Source: Burkholderia plantarii
Lineage (GTDB): Bacteria; Pseudomonadota; Gammaproteobacteria; Burkholderiales; Burkholderiaceae
Reading direction: 5' to 3'
Assembly (NCBI RefSeq): GCF_001411805.1
Contig: NZ_CP007214.1
Span: 133,363-197,362 of the forward strand
DNA: 64,000 bases
Below are positions 9,545 through 17,848 of this stretch, in pieces. Each line of letters begins with the position of its first letter. Positions within the stretch are counted from its first letter, which is position 1. The notes beneath the pieces are model-generated. The model saw nothing but the letters and a program-made list of their open reading frames with translations. It did not search any database and was not told the DNA's origin. Made by a program: the position numbers and the translations under genes.

Positions 9545-11093
9545 GTACAGTCCTCCAAGGTAAAAGATCTTCGTAGTCGCTGAGAGTCGCGGCTTCCGGT
9601 AATGCCCTAAACAGCGAGACCAGATAGCGATACGGATCGATGCCGTTCGCCTTGCACGTTTCGACGAGGGAGTACAGGTTGGCACTGGCCTGCGCGCCCG
9701 CGACAGTGTCGGAGAACAACCAGCCCTTGCGGCCGACGACGAACGGCCGGATCGCGTTCTCGCACAGGTTGTTCGAGATCGGCCAGTTGCCGTTATCGAC
9801 GTAGCGGACCAGCTTGGGCCACTGTCCGCTCATGTACTGCAATGCCTTGCCGAGCAGACTCGACGGCACGATGTCCGGCAGATGCTCGACCAGCATGCGC
9901 TCGATGAAGGCGATCACGCGGGCGCTGTATCGGGCGCGCAGTCGCTGTCGGCGTTCGGGCGCCCACTTCGCACTGCGCGCCTCGGCCGCGAACAGCTTGC
10001 CAATCAGCACGACGAAGCGCGTGGTTAGCAGATCCGCAGAGCGTGCGGCCTTCGGCACCGACTCCTCAGCCTTGATAAAGCCGCGGCGCACGTGTGCCCA
10101 GCACCCGAGATGCACGAGTTGGTGATCGTGGGCGATGCCGTTGTAGAGTTCATATCCATCTGTCATCAGCACTGTGCCAGGCTGCACGCCGGCATAGAGC
10201 TTCTGCGCATGTTGGGCACCGCGCCCTGGCGAGTACGAGAACATCCGCACTGGCGACCCCGAACCATTGACCTGCGCCCATAGGTAACTCTTCGCCTGTG
10301 GCCTTCGTCCTGGTTCCTTCAGCACCTGGAACGTTGTTTCGTCGCCGTAGATCAGGTCCGATTCGAGCAGCGTGTCGCGCATCAGGTTGATCACCGGCTG
10401 CGTGGCCAGTCCCACCCGCACGACGCTGGCGGCCAGCGTGTTCGACGAGATGTCGCCGCCGAAGCGACGCAGCATCGTGGCCTGGCGATACAGCGGCATG
10501 CCGTATTGATACTTGCCGGTGATGATCCACGCCAGCGCGGATTCCGTGAGCAGCCCGCGCGGAATGATGCGTGCCGGCGCTGGCGTGACCTTGATGCCGA
10601 GGTCGCAGCACGGGCACGCGTACTTGACCCGCTGGTGCTGAACGACGCGCACCTGCTCGGGAATCACGTCGAGCTGCTCGCTCGTCTCGACGCCGATCTC
10701 CACGAGGGCATGGCCGTCGTGCGCGCAGAATCGTTCAGACTCGGGTAGTTCGTGCCGCACGACCTCGCGTGGCAAGTTCGGATCGAGCGGTTTGCGCCCA
10801 CGCTTGCCGCGCGCGTGAGCGGCGACCGATTTGCCGGGCACGTCCTCGCGCGCGGGTGCATCGGTAGCCGTCGCAAGTGCCTCGGCTTCGTTGAACAGGC
10901 CGAGCTGGTCGGCATGGCGCGCTTCGCTCGAGGCGCCGAACAGTTCGTGCGTGTAGGCCCGCAGTTTCTCTTCGGCCAGATCGCGCTGAGCCGTCACGAG
11001 CCGAAGCTCACCGCGCAGTGCATCGCGTTCGGCGCTCGCGGCAATCAGCGCCTCGTAATGCTCGGCGCTCAACATGACGGGATTGTTCGGCAT
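9513..11093 (-). CDS. tnpC: IS66 transposase TnpC
   Basis: This 526-aa DDE transposase of IS66 elements has an N-terminal leucine-rich coiled segment, a zinc-binding CPCC motif in the zf-IS66 region, and the core with IYGDETTFQVL, LMTDGYELYNG and NLCENAIRPFVVGRKGWLFSD, which hold the catalytic acidic residues. It has full family length and no frameshift. It is transcribed with tnpA and tnpB upstream. Confidence 0.95.
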   Translation of the reverse strand: MPNNPVMLSAEHYEALIAASAERDALRGELRLVTAQRDLAEEKLRAYTHELFGASSEARHADQLGLFNEAEALATATDAPAREDVPGKSVAAHARGKRGRKPLDPNLPREVVRHELPESERFCAHDGHALVEIGVETSEQLDVIPEQVRVVQHQRVKYACPCCDLGIKVTPAPARIIPRGLLTESALAWIITGKYQYGMPLYRQATMLRRFGGDISSNTLAASVVRVGLATQPVINLMRDTLLESDLIYGDETTFQVLKEPGRRPQAKSYLWAQVNGSGSPVRMFSYSPGRGAQHAQKLYAGVQPGTVLMTDGYELYNGIAHDHQLVHLGCWAHVRRGFIKAEESVPKAARSADLLTTRFVVLIGKLFAAEARSAKWAPERRQRLRARYSARVIAFIERMLVEHLPDIVPSSLLGKALQYMSGQWPKLVRYVDNGNWPISNNLCENAIRPFVVGRKGWLFSDTVAGAQASANLYSLVETCKANGIDPYRYLVSLFRALPEAATLSDYEDLLPWRTVRAEVIGHSHP

Positions 11094-11124
11094 GGCCGAT
11101 TAGACCATATAGTCCTCGTCGTGT

Positions 11125-11475
11125 TCAGCTCATCCGCGAGTAATGTCGCTGGGGATGCTTCTGGATCACGGCCAGGTCGATTCCGTCGAGCAGCCAATGC
11201 AACTGCTCGGTGCTGAGCGTGATCGTGTCACCGCCGGTCGGCCAGACGAAGCGGTCGGCTTCGAGTCGCTTGAGCAGCAACCAGAAGCCGTTGCCGCCCC
11301 AGCCGAGAATCTTGATGCGATCGTGACGGCGGTTGCCGAAGACAAATAGCGCCGAGGTCATCGGGTTCAGGCGCATCGCCTGTTCGACCAGGATCGACAG
11401 GCCGTTGATGCCCATGCGGAAGTCGACCGGATCGCGATGCAGGTAGACCTTCAGCCCTTCGTCGAACCGGAACAC
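11125..11475 (-). CDS. tnpB: IS66 accessory protein TnpB
   Basis: This 116-aa IS66 Orf2-like protein is recognised by VDFRMGINGLSILVEQ and the basic LFVFGNRRHDRIKILGWGGNGFWLL core. It is required with TnpA and TnpC for IS66 transposition, although its biochemical role is poorly defined. It overlaps the end of tnpA by 25 bases and is followed 31 bases later by tnpC. The length is normal and it is apparently intact. Confidence 0.95.
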   Translation of the reverse strand: MFRFDEGLKVYLHRDPVDFRMGINGLSILVEQAMRLNPMTSALFVFGNRRHDRIKILGWGGNGFWLLLKRLEADRFVWPTGGDTITLSTEQLHWLLDGIDLAVIQKHPQRHYSRMS

Positions 11476-11957
11476 GGCAGCCTCCCGAGCATCTGGATCA
11501 CCGTGGCCAACTCATCGGCACTCGCTTCGCCGAGATCGAATTCGACTCCATTGGGCAAGCGCACATGGAGCGCAACTGCCATCGTCATAGCAGGCCGAGC
11601 TTCGTTCTGTACGCTCATAGTCACCGGCGTCTTTGATGCGGCCACGACTGGAATGAACGCCGGCTCGGGCGGCACCACCTGATTACGCGCTGGCATGTCT
11701 ATCGACACGCCTTCGATCATATCGATCGTACGCACTTCCTGCGGAACCACTGCCGGAGCTTCGCGCTGCATCAGATGCTTTGTAATCCACTTGCGCAACA
11801 GGTTGGCGTTGACCCCATGCTCTTGCGCCAGTCTCGCTACCGATACGCCCGGACTCAACGCTCGCTCGACCAGCGCGCGCTTCGCGCCCTCGTCGTACCG
11901 GCGACGACCATCCCGCGTCAGCCTCACTACTCCTAACTCTGAGTTTTTCTCTGCCAT
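11451..11957 (-). CDS. tnpA: IS66 accessory protein TnpA
   Basis: This 168-aa protein has an N-terminal helix-turn-helix (ERALSPGVSVARLAQEHGVNANLLRKW) of the TnpA/IS3 OrfA-like type, which probably binds the element ends. The ATG at 11957 (MAEKNSEL) is chosen; an in-frame ATG 27 bases upstream would read through a hairpin-forming repeat (GGTGTCCACC). It is the first gene of the tnpA-tnpB-tnpC-GNAT unit. Confidence 0.88.
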   Translation of the reverse strand: MAEKNSELGVVRLTRDGRRRYDEGAKRALVERALSPGVSVARLAQEHGVNANLLRKWITKHLMQREAPAVVPQEVRTIDMIEGVSIDMPARNQVVPPEPAFIPVVAASKTPVTMSVQNEARPAMTMAVALHVRLPNGVEFDLGEASADELATVIQMLGRLPCSGSTKG

Positions 11958-12045
11958 AGGTGTCCACCAATAGTAGGTGGACACCTTTTCCCATATTCAC
12001 GATATCTATGGCAGGGCGTGGTTTATTGAGCGCTTACCAATCTCG

Positions 12046-12854
12046 TGACTACGTGATTGGACTCTAAGAACCGCCAACACAAGTCATCCACAAATCTCGA
12101 GCAGATGATGGCGGCAGCCAGGGCGAGCAAAGCGGTATGAATATCGAAGCGGCGCTCGAAGCAAATCCGGAGCTTTCCGAATCCGGCGAACCAGGCAAGC
12201 GTGCGTTCGACCACCCAACGATGCCGCCCAAGGCGATCGCGACTTTCGACGCCACGACGCGCGATATGGGCCTTGATGCCGCGCTGTCTCAGATAACGTC
12301 GACAGCGTGCAGTTTGGTCGGCCGCTTGCGGGGCTGACCAGTCAGGCCAGCCACGGCAGGGATGGCATCAAGCATGAACTCGAATGCCATCGAATCGTGC
12401 CGGTTGGCTCCTGTGATCGTGACAGCCAGCGGGATGCCACGTGCATCTACGACGATGTGTCGTTTCGATCCGAGCTTGCCGCGGTCCGTCGGGTTGGGGC
12501 CGGTTTCCTGGCCCCCCGGGGGCTGGAGACGCTGGCTCCATCGAGGCTGGCGCGCTCCCAATCGATCTGGTCGTGCTCACGCAGCCGACGCAGCATCGCC
12601 AGATGCAGCCGATGCCATACACCGGCCGCTTGCCAGTCTCGCAGACGCCGCCAGCACGTCATGCCGCTGCCAAAACCCAGCCCCTGCGGAAGGTCTTCCC
12701 ACGGGATGCCTGCTTGCAGCACATACAGGATGCCGTTGAGCGCAGTTCGGTCGTCGATCGTGCGCCGCCGTCCGCCCTTGGGCGATGGGGTGAATTCCGG
12801 AATCAGAGGTTCCAGCACCACCCACAACTCGTTGCCGATTTTGCGTCTTGCCAT
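12046..12854 (-). pseudogene. IS5-family transposase, broken
   Basis: Reading leftward from ATG 12854, MARRKIGNELWVVLEPLIPE and the following HTH/GMTCWRRLRDW segment match the OrfA half of IS427-type IS5 elements. The DDE half follows in another frame (GKLGSKRHIVVDARG...), as expected for programmed frameshifting. Near 12297-12310 the frame is lost because the usual DKxYD codons are deleted. A further frame resumes with RCRRYLRQRGIKAHIARRG and the VERTLAWF motif. The C-terminal frame runs into the IS66 border. It is inactive as written. Confidence 0.8.
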
Positions 12855-13148
12855 GTCGCAGACGATACGAATTCTGCTACGTCATGTCTAGGTTGCGTTA
12901 GCGATTCTCAAGCGTCCTGCTACTCAAGGGTGGGGGACGTCGAGCGAAAGCGAGCCGCGCTCCGTTGCGCGCTTGACGACATGCACCATCTATGCGACAT
13001 TCCCGATCGGGAATATTGCGGCTCAAGGGGGGCTGTCATGATCGGACGATGACCTCGGCGGGGCAAGATCGGTCGAGCTAGGCTTCGTCGGGGGACCGCG
13101 CGCCCGCGTGCGTTCGATTTGTAGATACTCTGGTCAAAGGATCGTGAA

Positions 13149-14234
13149 ATGTCCGAACAAGTTGCAGTGAGTTCATCGGAAGACTTTGCCCTTTCCGTCG
13201 AAAAACTGATGGGAAGTCCGGCCCGATGGCGGCGGCTAGGGGTGCCGGTGGCAGCCGGGCGGTCCCGCCATGACGATGGCACGACGGACTTCGGCATCTT
13301 CGGCCCATCCAGTGTTGTGTGGAAGGTCCTTTTGCATCCCGCCTCGGTCACCTACCAGACGGTGGCGCAATTCAGTATGCAACTGATGTACAAGCCGGTG
13401 GTAGCAGGCGTCCGCGATGCGGATCCGCTTGCTACGAAGGTTCGCGCCGGCACGTTGACCGCGTTTGACTTCTTCGAGCGCTTTCAGCGCAATTCGGGCC
13501 TCCACGCGCCGATGTGGTTCGGTGATACGCGCACTGCCGAAACCATGTGGGCGCACCTGCATGCTCTTCATGCCCATGTGAAAGGCGGCATCATCGATGT
13601 CGGACATCCGGAACTGGGCGAGTACCACGCCGATGGCCCTCGTGACGTGATGTGGGCTGCCCTTACCGAGATGATGGGTATGCTTTGGGTGTACGAACAT
13701 TTCGCCTGGCATGGCGATTCCCCCCCGCAGCGGCTGCCGGATCATGAACGCGACCAGTATGTTGCGGAGTCAGCGGCATATCTGCGTCTCGTGGGCGCGC
13801 GGGAAGAGGAAATCCCTCAAACGATCGCGGAGGTTGATGCCCTCTTCGATCGATATCAGGAGCTATTCAAGAAGAGCGAAACGGTGGCTGTCATGCCTGA
13901 ATCCGGCAAGGACTTCAACGTACTCGCTCAGGAGCAGATCAAGAAGAACTGGCATCCCACCCAACAGATGGCCGTTGATGTCCTGGACGAGTTCTTCTAC
14001 AAGCCGACGAACCTGGTCATCGCCTCTTACCCGACCTATCTTCAGATATGGGGAGCTGGCTGGGACGAAGCGAAAAGAGCCGAGGAAGCAGAGAATTTGA
14101 AGGCGGCGCTGCCAGAAATCCGGACCCGGCAGGAATCGGCGGATGTCGAGCGGCGAGCGATAGATTTTTTCTGGGGACCAGATGGTCATGCGCTGATTTC
14201 GTCAGCTCGTGCGCTCATGAAGGGATTGGGCTGA
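13149..14234 (+). CDS. Oxygenase MpaB-family protein (DUF2236)
   Basis: This 361-aa protein resembles the DUF2236 family (ER-bound oxygenase MpaB / rubber oxygenase catalytic domain), with FGPSSVVWKVLLHPASV, the F-x2-F helix region and HLHALHAHVKG, where the family's haem-ligand His region lies. The family performs haem-dependent oxidative C-C or C=C cleavage. A flavin/2Fe-2S reductase follows 187 bases downstream in the same direction, so it might supply electrons. Function and substrate are inferred only at family level. Confidence 0.7.
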   Translation: MSEQVAVSSSEDFALSVEKLMGSPARWRRLGVPVAAGRSRHDDGTTDFGIFGPSSVVWKVLLHPASVTYQTVAQFSMQLMYKPVVAGVRDADPLATKVRAGTLTAFDFFERFQRNSGLHAPMWFGDTRTAETMWAHLHALHAHVKGGIIDVGHPELGEYHADGPRDVMWAALTEMMGMLWVYEHFAWHGDSPPQRLPDHERDQYVAESAAYLRLVGAREEEIPQTIAEVDALFDRYQELFKKSETVAVMPESGKDFNVLAQEQIKKNWHPTQQMAVDVLDEFFYKPTNLVIASYPTYLQIWGAGWDEAKRAEEAENLKAALPEIRTRQESADVERRAIDFFWGPDGHALISSARALMKGLG

Positions 14235-14421
14235 TTACCCAAATCAGTAGCATGAAGATCAGGCAGCATCGGCTACGGCGATAGATCGTTCCACGGCGTT
14301 ATCGCCCATCTTTCATGAAAACGAGCGTTTGACGTGCTGACTTTTTTCCATAGTTGGTCGCAAATGACAATTGCGAGTGGTGAATCGAAGTGCTCCTCGG
14401 GCACGGCATAGGAAAATCACG

Positions 14422-15447
14422 ATGTCTGAAATGACAATGTCCAGCAGAAACATGGCGCTCACCCGTATCCCAGCAAAGATAACAAGGCGCGACGAAATCG
14501 CCAACGACATCCTCCTGATCGAGTTCAGCGCCGAGTATCTTCCCTCCTGGACTGCCGGATCGCATATCGACGTGAATATTCCCGACTACGGATTACGATC
14601 GTATTCGTTGGTGGATGGGGATTACCAGAAGAAATACCGGATCGCGGTAAAGATCATCCAGCATCCGGGATCGGCCTCCTTATACATTCGCGACCATTTC
14701 CATGTAGGCACCGACGTCGTCATCTATCCGGCGATCAACAGGTTTCCGATCAAGCAAGCGTCACGGTATACCTTCTTGGCAGCCGGTATTGGCGTTACGC
14801 CGATCATCTCGATGCTTCGCCAACTCGATGGCAGCGACGCTGTCTGGAAATGCCACTATTTCGTCAGAAACAGGGATCGGATACCCTTCATCGATGATTT
14901 GCGGGCCTTGGCAGTCAGGGCAAATGCTGAGTTGAACGTATATGTCAGCGCAGAAAGTGGCCGCCAGCCACTTGCCGAGCTTTTCGCGCATGAAGAGAAT
15001 TTGGATGCCGTATATGCATGCGGTCCCACCGGCTTCATGAAAGAGGCCGAGGTCATCGTCTCGACGCGAGGGGGAGCTCGGTTCTACATGGAGGATTTCG
15101 ATGAGCAGAGGACGGAGGTCATCGGAGAGCATCCTGCACCCATCTGTCAGGGCAAAACCGCGGAAAGAATCAGTTCGAATTCGCCTTTTGAAGTCGAATG
15201 TCGCGCCAGTGGGCGTAGCTTCACCGTGGCGCCGCATGAGACGATCCTGGACTATGTGAAGCAAATCCTTCCCGATCAACCCTATTCCTGCGAGGAGGGC
15301 GTGTGCGGAACCTGCGAGGTGTCGGTCCTTGAGGGAATAGCTGCACATCGTGATCAATGGTACAGCGATGAAGCGCGTGCAAATGGCGGACGGATGATGA
15401 TCTGCGTGAGCCGGTCGAAAACTAAGAAGATCGTTCTCGATCTTTGA
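14422..15447 (+). CDS. PDR/VanB-family oxidoreductase (FMN, NADH, 2Fe-2S)
   Basis: This 341-aa phthalate-dioxygenase-reductase-type electron carrier has an FMN-binding RSYSL motif at residues 59-63, an NAD-binding AGIGVTPIISM segment near 114 and a C-terminal plant-type [2Fe-2S] domain with CEEGVCGTC plus a last Cys in MMICVS. It passes electrons from NADH to an oxygenase. The ATG at 14422 is preferred over an upstream in-frame ATG because the family starts close to it. Its neighbour is the MpaB-like protein; it could also serve the Rieske enzyme at 23219, which lacks an adjacent reductase. Confidence 0.88.
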   Translation: MSEMTMSSRNMALTRIPAKITRRDEIANDILLIEFSAEYLPSWTAGSHIDVNIPDYGLRSYSLVDGDYQKKYRIAVKIIQHPGSASLYIRDHFHVGTDVVIYPAINRFPIKQASRYTFLAAGIGVTPIISMLRQLDGSDAVWKCHYFVRNRDRIPFIDDLRALAVRANAELNVYVSAESGRQPLAELFAHEENLDAVYACGPTGFMKEAEVIVSTRGGARFYMEDFDEQRTEVIGEHPAPICQGKTAERISSNSPFEVECRASGRSFTVAPHETILDYVKQILPDQPYSCEEGVCGTCEVSVLEGIAAHRDQWYSDEARANGGRMMICVSRSKTKKIVLDL

Positions 15448-15589
15448 CTGCCACGTGAGCCGCTCCATTTGTGCGTGGCCATCGATTGACGAAGGGCGGG
15501 ATCGCTTGTGGCGCCGCCTCAAGTAACGGCGGTTGCGTTGATGGTGACGTGTGGTGGTGACCTGCCCCCGGTTTTAGTCCGAACTGCAG

Positions 15590-15669
15590 TTAGAGCCCGA
15601 GGTTAAAAGCTGCTGTTGTTGCGTCGTGCGCCCGAGCGAACTGAGCAGGCGTCAGATAGCGGCTTATCC
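15590..15669 (-). pseudogene. IS3-family OrfB C-terminal scrap
   Basis: The leftward frame reads SRYLTPAQFARAHDATTAAF followed by NLGL and a stop at 15590-15592, resembling the C-terminal tail of certain IS3-family transposases. Nothing upstream is in frame with the rest of the protein. This is a short decayed end only. Confidence 0.45.
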
Positions 15670-15962
15670 ACCGCCGTCATTTTTATTGAACCATCAATAC
15701 GACAAGGATATCGAAATGAGCACGAATCTGTACGACATTCCGGTTAACCATGCGGCAGACGAATGCTGTCCAACGAACTAAAGTTGGTACGAATTTGCTA
15801 CTAAAGTTGAGACTTTTTCGATTCTGGAGGGAAGTCGCAATGGTCGACCTTAAGGGGCAAGGGTTTGCGCTCGATTGACGAAAAGTTGCAACCCCTACGT
15901 GAATTGCAAAATCGTCTGTCCGGCTGACAACACCGCACTAACACACGCCACGCCCGGGTGTA

Positions 15963-16043
15963 TCAGTCAGCGAAGGCGTCACGGATTTGCCTGGCCCGCT
16001 TCACGTCATCGCTGTGCAGATAGATCGATGTCGTTGCAATTGA
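15963..16043 (-). pseudogene. Tyrosine recombinase C-terminal fragment
   Basis: The leftward frame reads SIATTSIYLHSDDVKRARQI then RDAFAD and stop (15963-15965). The TTSIYLH segment matches the catalytic-Tyr end of phage-type integrases. Only about 27 codons remain, next to the 3' end of an IS3 orfB. It is a vestige of a lost integrative element. Confidence 0.6.
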
Positions 16044-16074
16044 ACCGCACCGGGAATCGTGGAGGCTGGTTGGT

Positions 16075-16383
16075 TTAAGTTAATGCGGACACGTCAGCGG
16101 CATTTCTGAGTTGCCTGTAGTAGTTTGCCTCAGTTTCAGCAGGCGGGATATAGCCGAGCGGTTCCATCAGCCGATGACGGTTGTACCAGGCGACCCATTC
16201 CAGCGTTGCCAGTTCGACGGATTCCCTCGTTTTCCAAGGGGCGCGCCGATGAATCAGTTCCGTCTTGTACAGGCCGTTGATCGTCTCGGCCAGCGCATTG
16301 TCGTAGCTGTCGCCCCGGCTGCCGACCGACGGCTCGATGCCGGCCTCAGCCAGCCGTTCGCTGTAGCGGATGCTGACGTATTG
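16075..16383 (-). pseudogene. IS3-family OrfB, N-terminally truncated
   Basis: Leftward, about 103 codons match the end of IS3-group transposases: SIRYSERLAEAGIEPSVGSR, GDSYDNALAETINGLYK (last catalytic acidic region) and the YNRHRLMEPLGYIPPAE tail. The upstream part is replaced by the IS30 copy 2 border at 16384, so the element was cut by that insertion or a linked rearrangement. Confidence 0.8.
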
Positions 16384-17835
16384 CTTAGGTTCAAGGAGTC
16401 GTCGCAACACCAATCATTATGTTGCAGATAGTAGTTCCTGGAGTACTTCCGTTGGTGTCTTCCACCCAAGGGTTTTACGTGGTCGACAGTTCAGTGTGTT
16501 TGCGACTGCGTCGAGTTCACGCTCGGTGTATCGACTCATATCTGTGCCTTTCGGAAAGTACTGCCGTAGCAGGCCGTTCGTGTTTTCATTCGTCCCGCGT
16601 TGCCATGGACTTTGAGGATCACAGAAGTAGATATCCAGAGCCGTATCGAGTCGTAGCTGCACATGCTGGGCCATCTCTGCGCCTTGATCCCATGTCAGCG
16701 ACCGCCGCAAATGCTCGGGTAATAGAGCGATCTTTGCTGCGATAGCATTGCGAACCGCCTCTGCCCCGTGACCTGCCAGTGCGGGGCCGTTCTTGAGGCG
16801 CGCCCCGACTCCATGACCCTCCATTGGCGGAAGATGCAGTAGCATCGTGAACCGTGTAGTGCGTTCAACCAGAGTGCCAATCGCCGATCGGTTAAGGCCA
16901 ATGATCAGGTCGCCTTCCCAATGTCCTGGAACGGCACGCTCAGCAATTTCAGCCGGGCGTTCACTGATCATAACCTCCGCAGTGACGAAGTGCTTTCCAC
17001 GCTGTTGCGTCCTGGCCCGAGGTACGCGCAGCGCACGGCCCGAGCGAAGGCAAGCAGTAAGTTCTCACCGCAAAGCGCCCCGGCCTTGAATATAGAGCGC
17101 CTGATAGATGGCTTCGTGAGAGATCCGCATAGATTGATCATCGGGATAGTCAATCTGAAGTCGCCGACTGATTTGTTCCGGACTCCAGCAGGTGCCCCAG
17201 CGACGGTCCGCGCGGCGTCCTTGTCTTCGTCCCTTCCACGGAACGTTAGGCCCGGGAATCGGCTTGCCTCGAAAGTCGGTGATCTTTTCCAGCCAGACGA
17301 TCCTGCACGTACGTCTTCAACTGGTCGTTCGCTGCCAGTTTCGAGGGCTTCGGACGTTGTGCCGCGCGTTCAGCCTTCCACTGGGCGACCGTTGCCCGAT
17401 ACGCCAGAGTACCACCGCGGGTCGCCGCGTTACGACGTAGCTCGCGTGAAATCGTTGACGGCGATCGCTGCAGCCTTCGCGAAATCTCACGAACGCTGCA
17501 CTCCTGTGCCCACAGCAACGCGATCTCCTCGCGCTCCGGCAATGACAGGTAACGTCCAGAATGCGGCGCGAGGTCGATTGGCGGCATGCCGCCCGCCTCA
17601 CGAAACCATCGCGGCCCCAAAGGTTGCGACACGTTACACGCATGCGCTGCGGCCTCCGTCTCCATTCCTTGTGCGATACACCTCCAGAATGCCCGCTTGG
17701 AATCCAGTTGATTGACACCCGGTCTGCCAGGTGATCGCATTACTGGTCTTCCCGTTTGTTCCGAGCCCCATCCCAATGGTCGTCCCATTTAACACCTCCT
17801 ATATGGAGATGTTGCAACGACCGATTGAATCCGCC
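16384..17835 (-). mobile_element. IS30-family element, copy 2 (inverted)
   Basis: Same length (1452 bp) and same encoded ORFs as 7428-8879 but in opposite orientation. It lies between an IS3 orfB fragment and the 3' end of an intact porin gene, whose stop codon is only 13 bases beyond the element. The two copies bracket the IS66/IS5/oxygenase segment. Confidence 0.85.
16417..17788 (-). pseudogene. IS30 transposase, frameshift and stop (copy 2)
   Basis: The HTH part runs from ATG 17788 to 17246 and the DDE part is open from about 16971 to 16417. The extra A in the run before GATCACC and the in-frame TGA after GALR are both present, exactly as in copy 1. Shared lesions mean that the copies are duplicates of an already defective element, mobilised in trans or by recombination. 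Confidence 0.85.
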
Positions 17836-17848
17836 GACAGTTGGCCGC

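Larger units (their letters stand above)
9071..12037 (-). mobile_element. Complete IS66-family element carrying a GNAT gene
   Basis: Both ends begin GTAAGCG (9071-9077 and, reading inward from the right, 12037-12031), with imperfect inverted repeats (about 16 of 23 bases match). The 8 bases CAATCTCG occur directly outside both ends (9063-9070 and 12038-12045), a target duplication of the size IS66 makes. Inside, leftward, are tnpA, tnpB, tnpC and an acetyltransferase gene. The intact duplication indicates a relatively recent simple insertion, into the junction of IS5 and IS3 remnants. Confidence 0.93.

Noticed and set aside
15716..15781. Short ORF starting MSTNLYDIPV, like the start of glutathione peroxidases
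   Set aside because: Only about ten residues match before the frame diverges and stops; too short to claim a gene remnant.
7428..17835. Classical composite transposon made by the two IS30 copies
   Set aside because: The outer flanks show no matching target duplication, and both transposases carry frameshift and stop lesions, so transposition of the whole unit is not supported.
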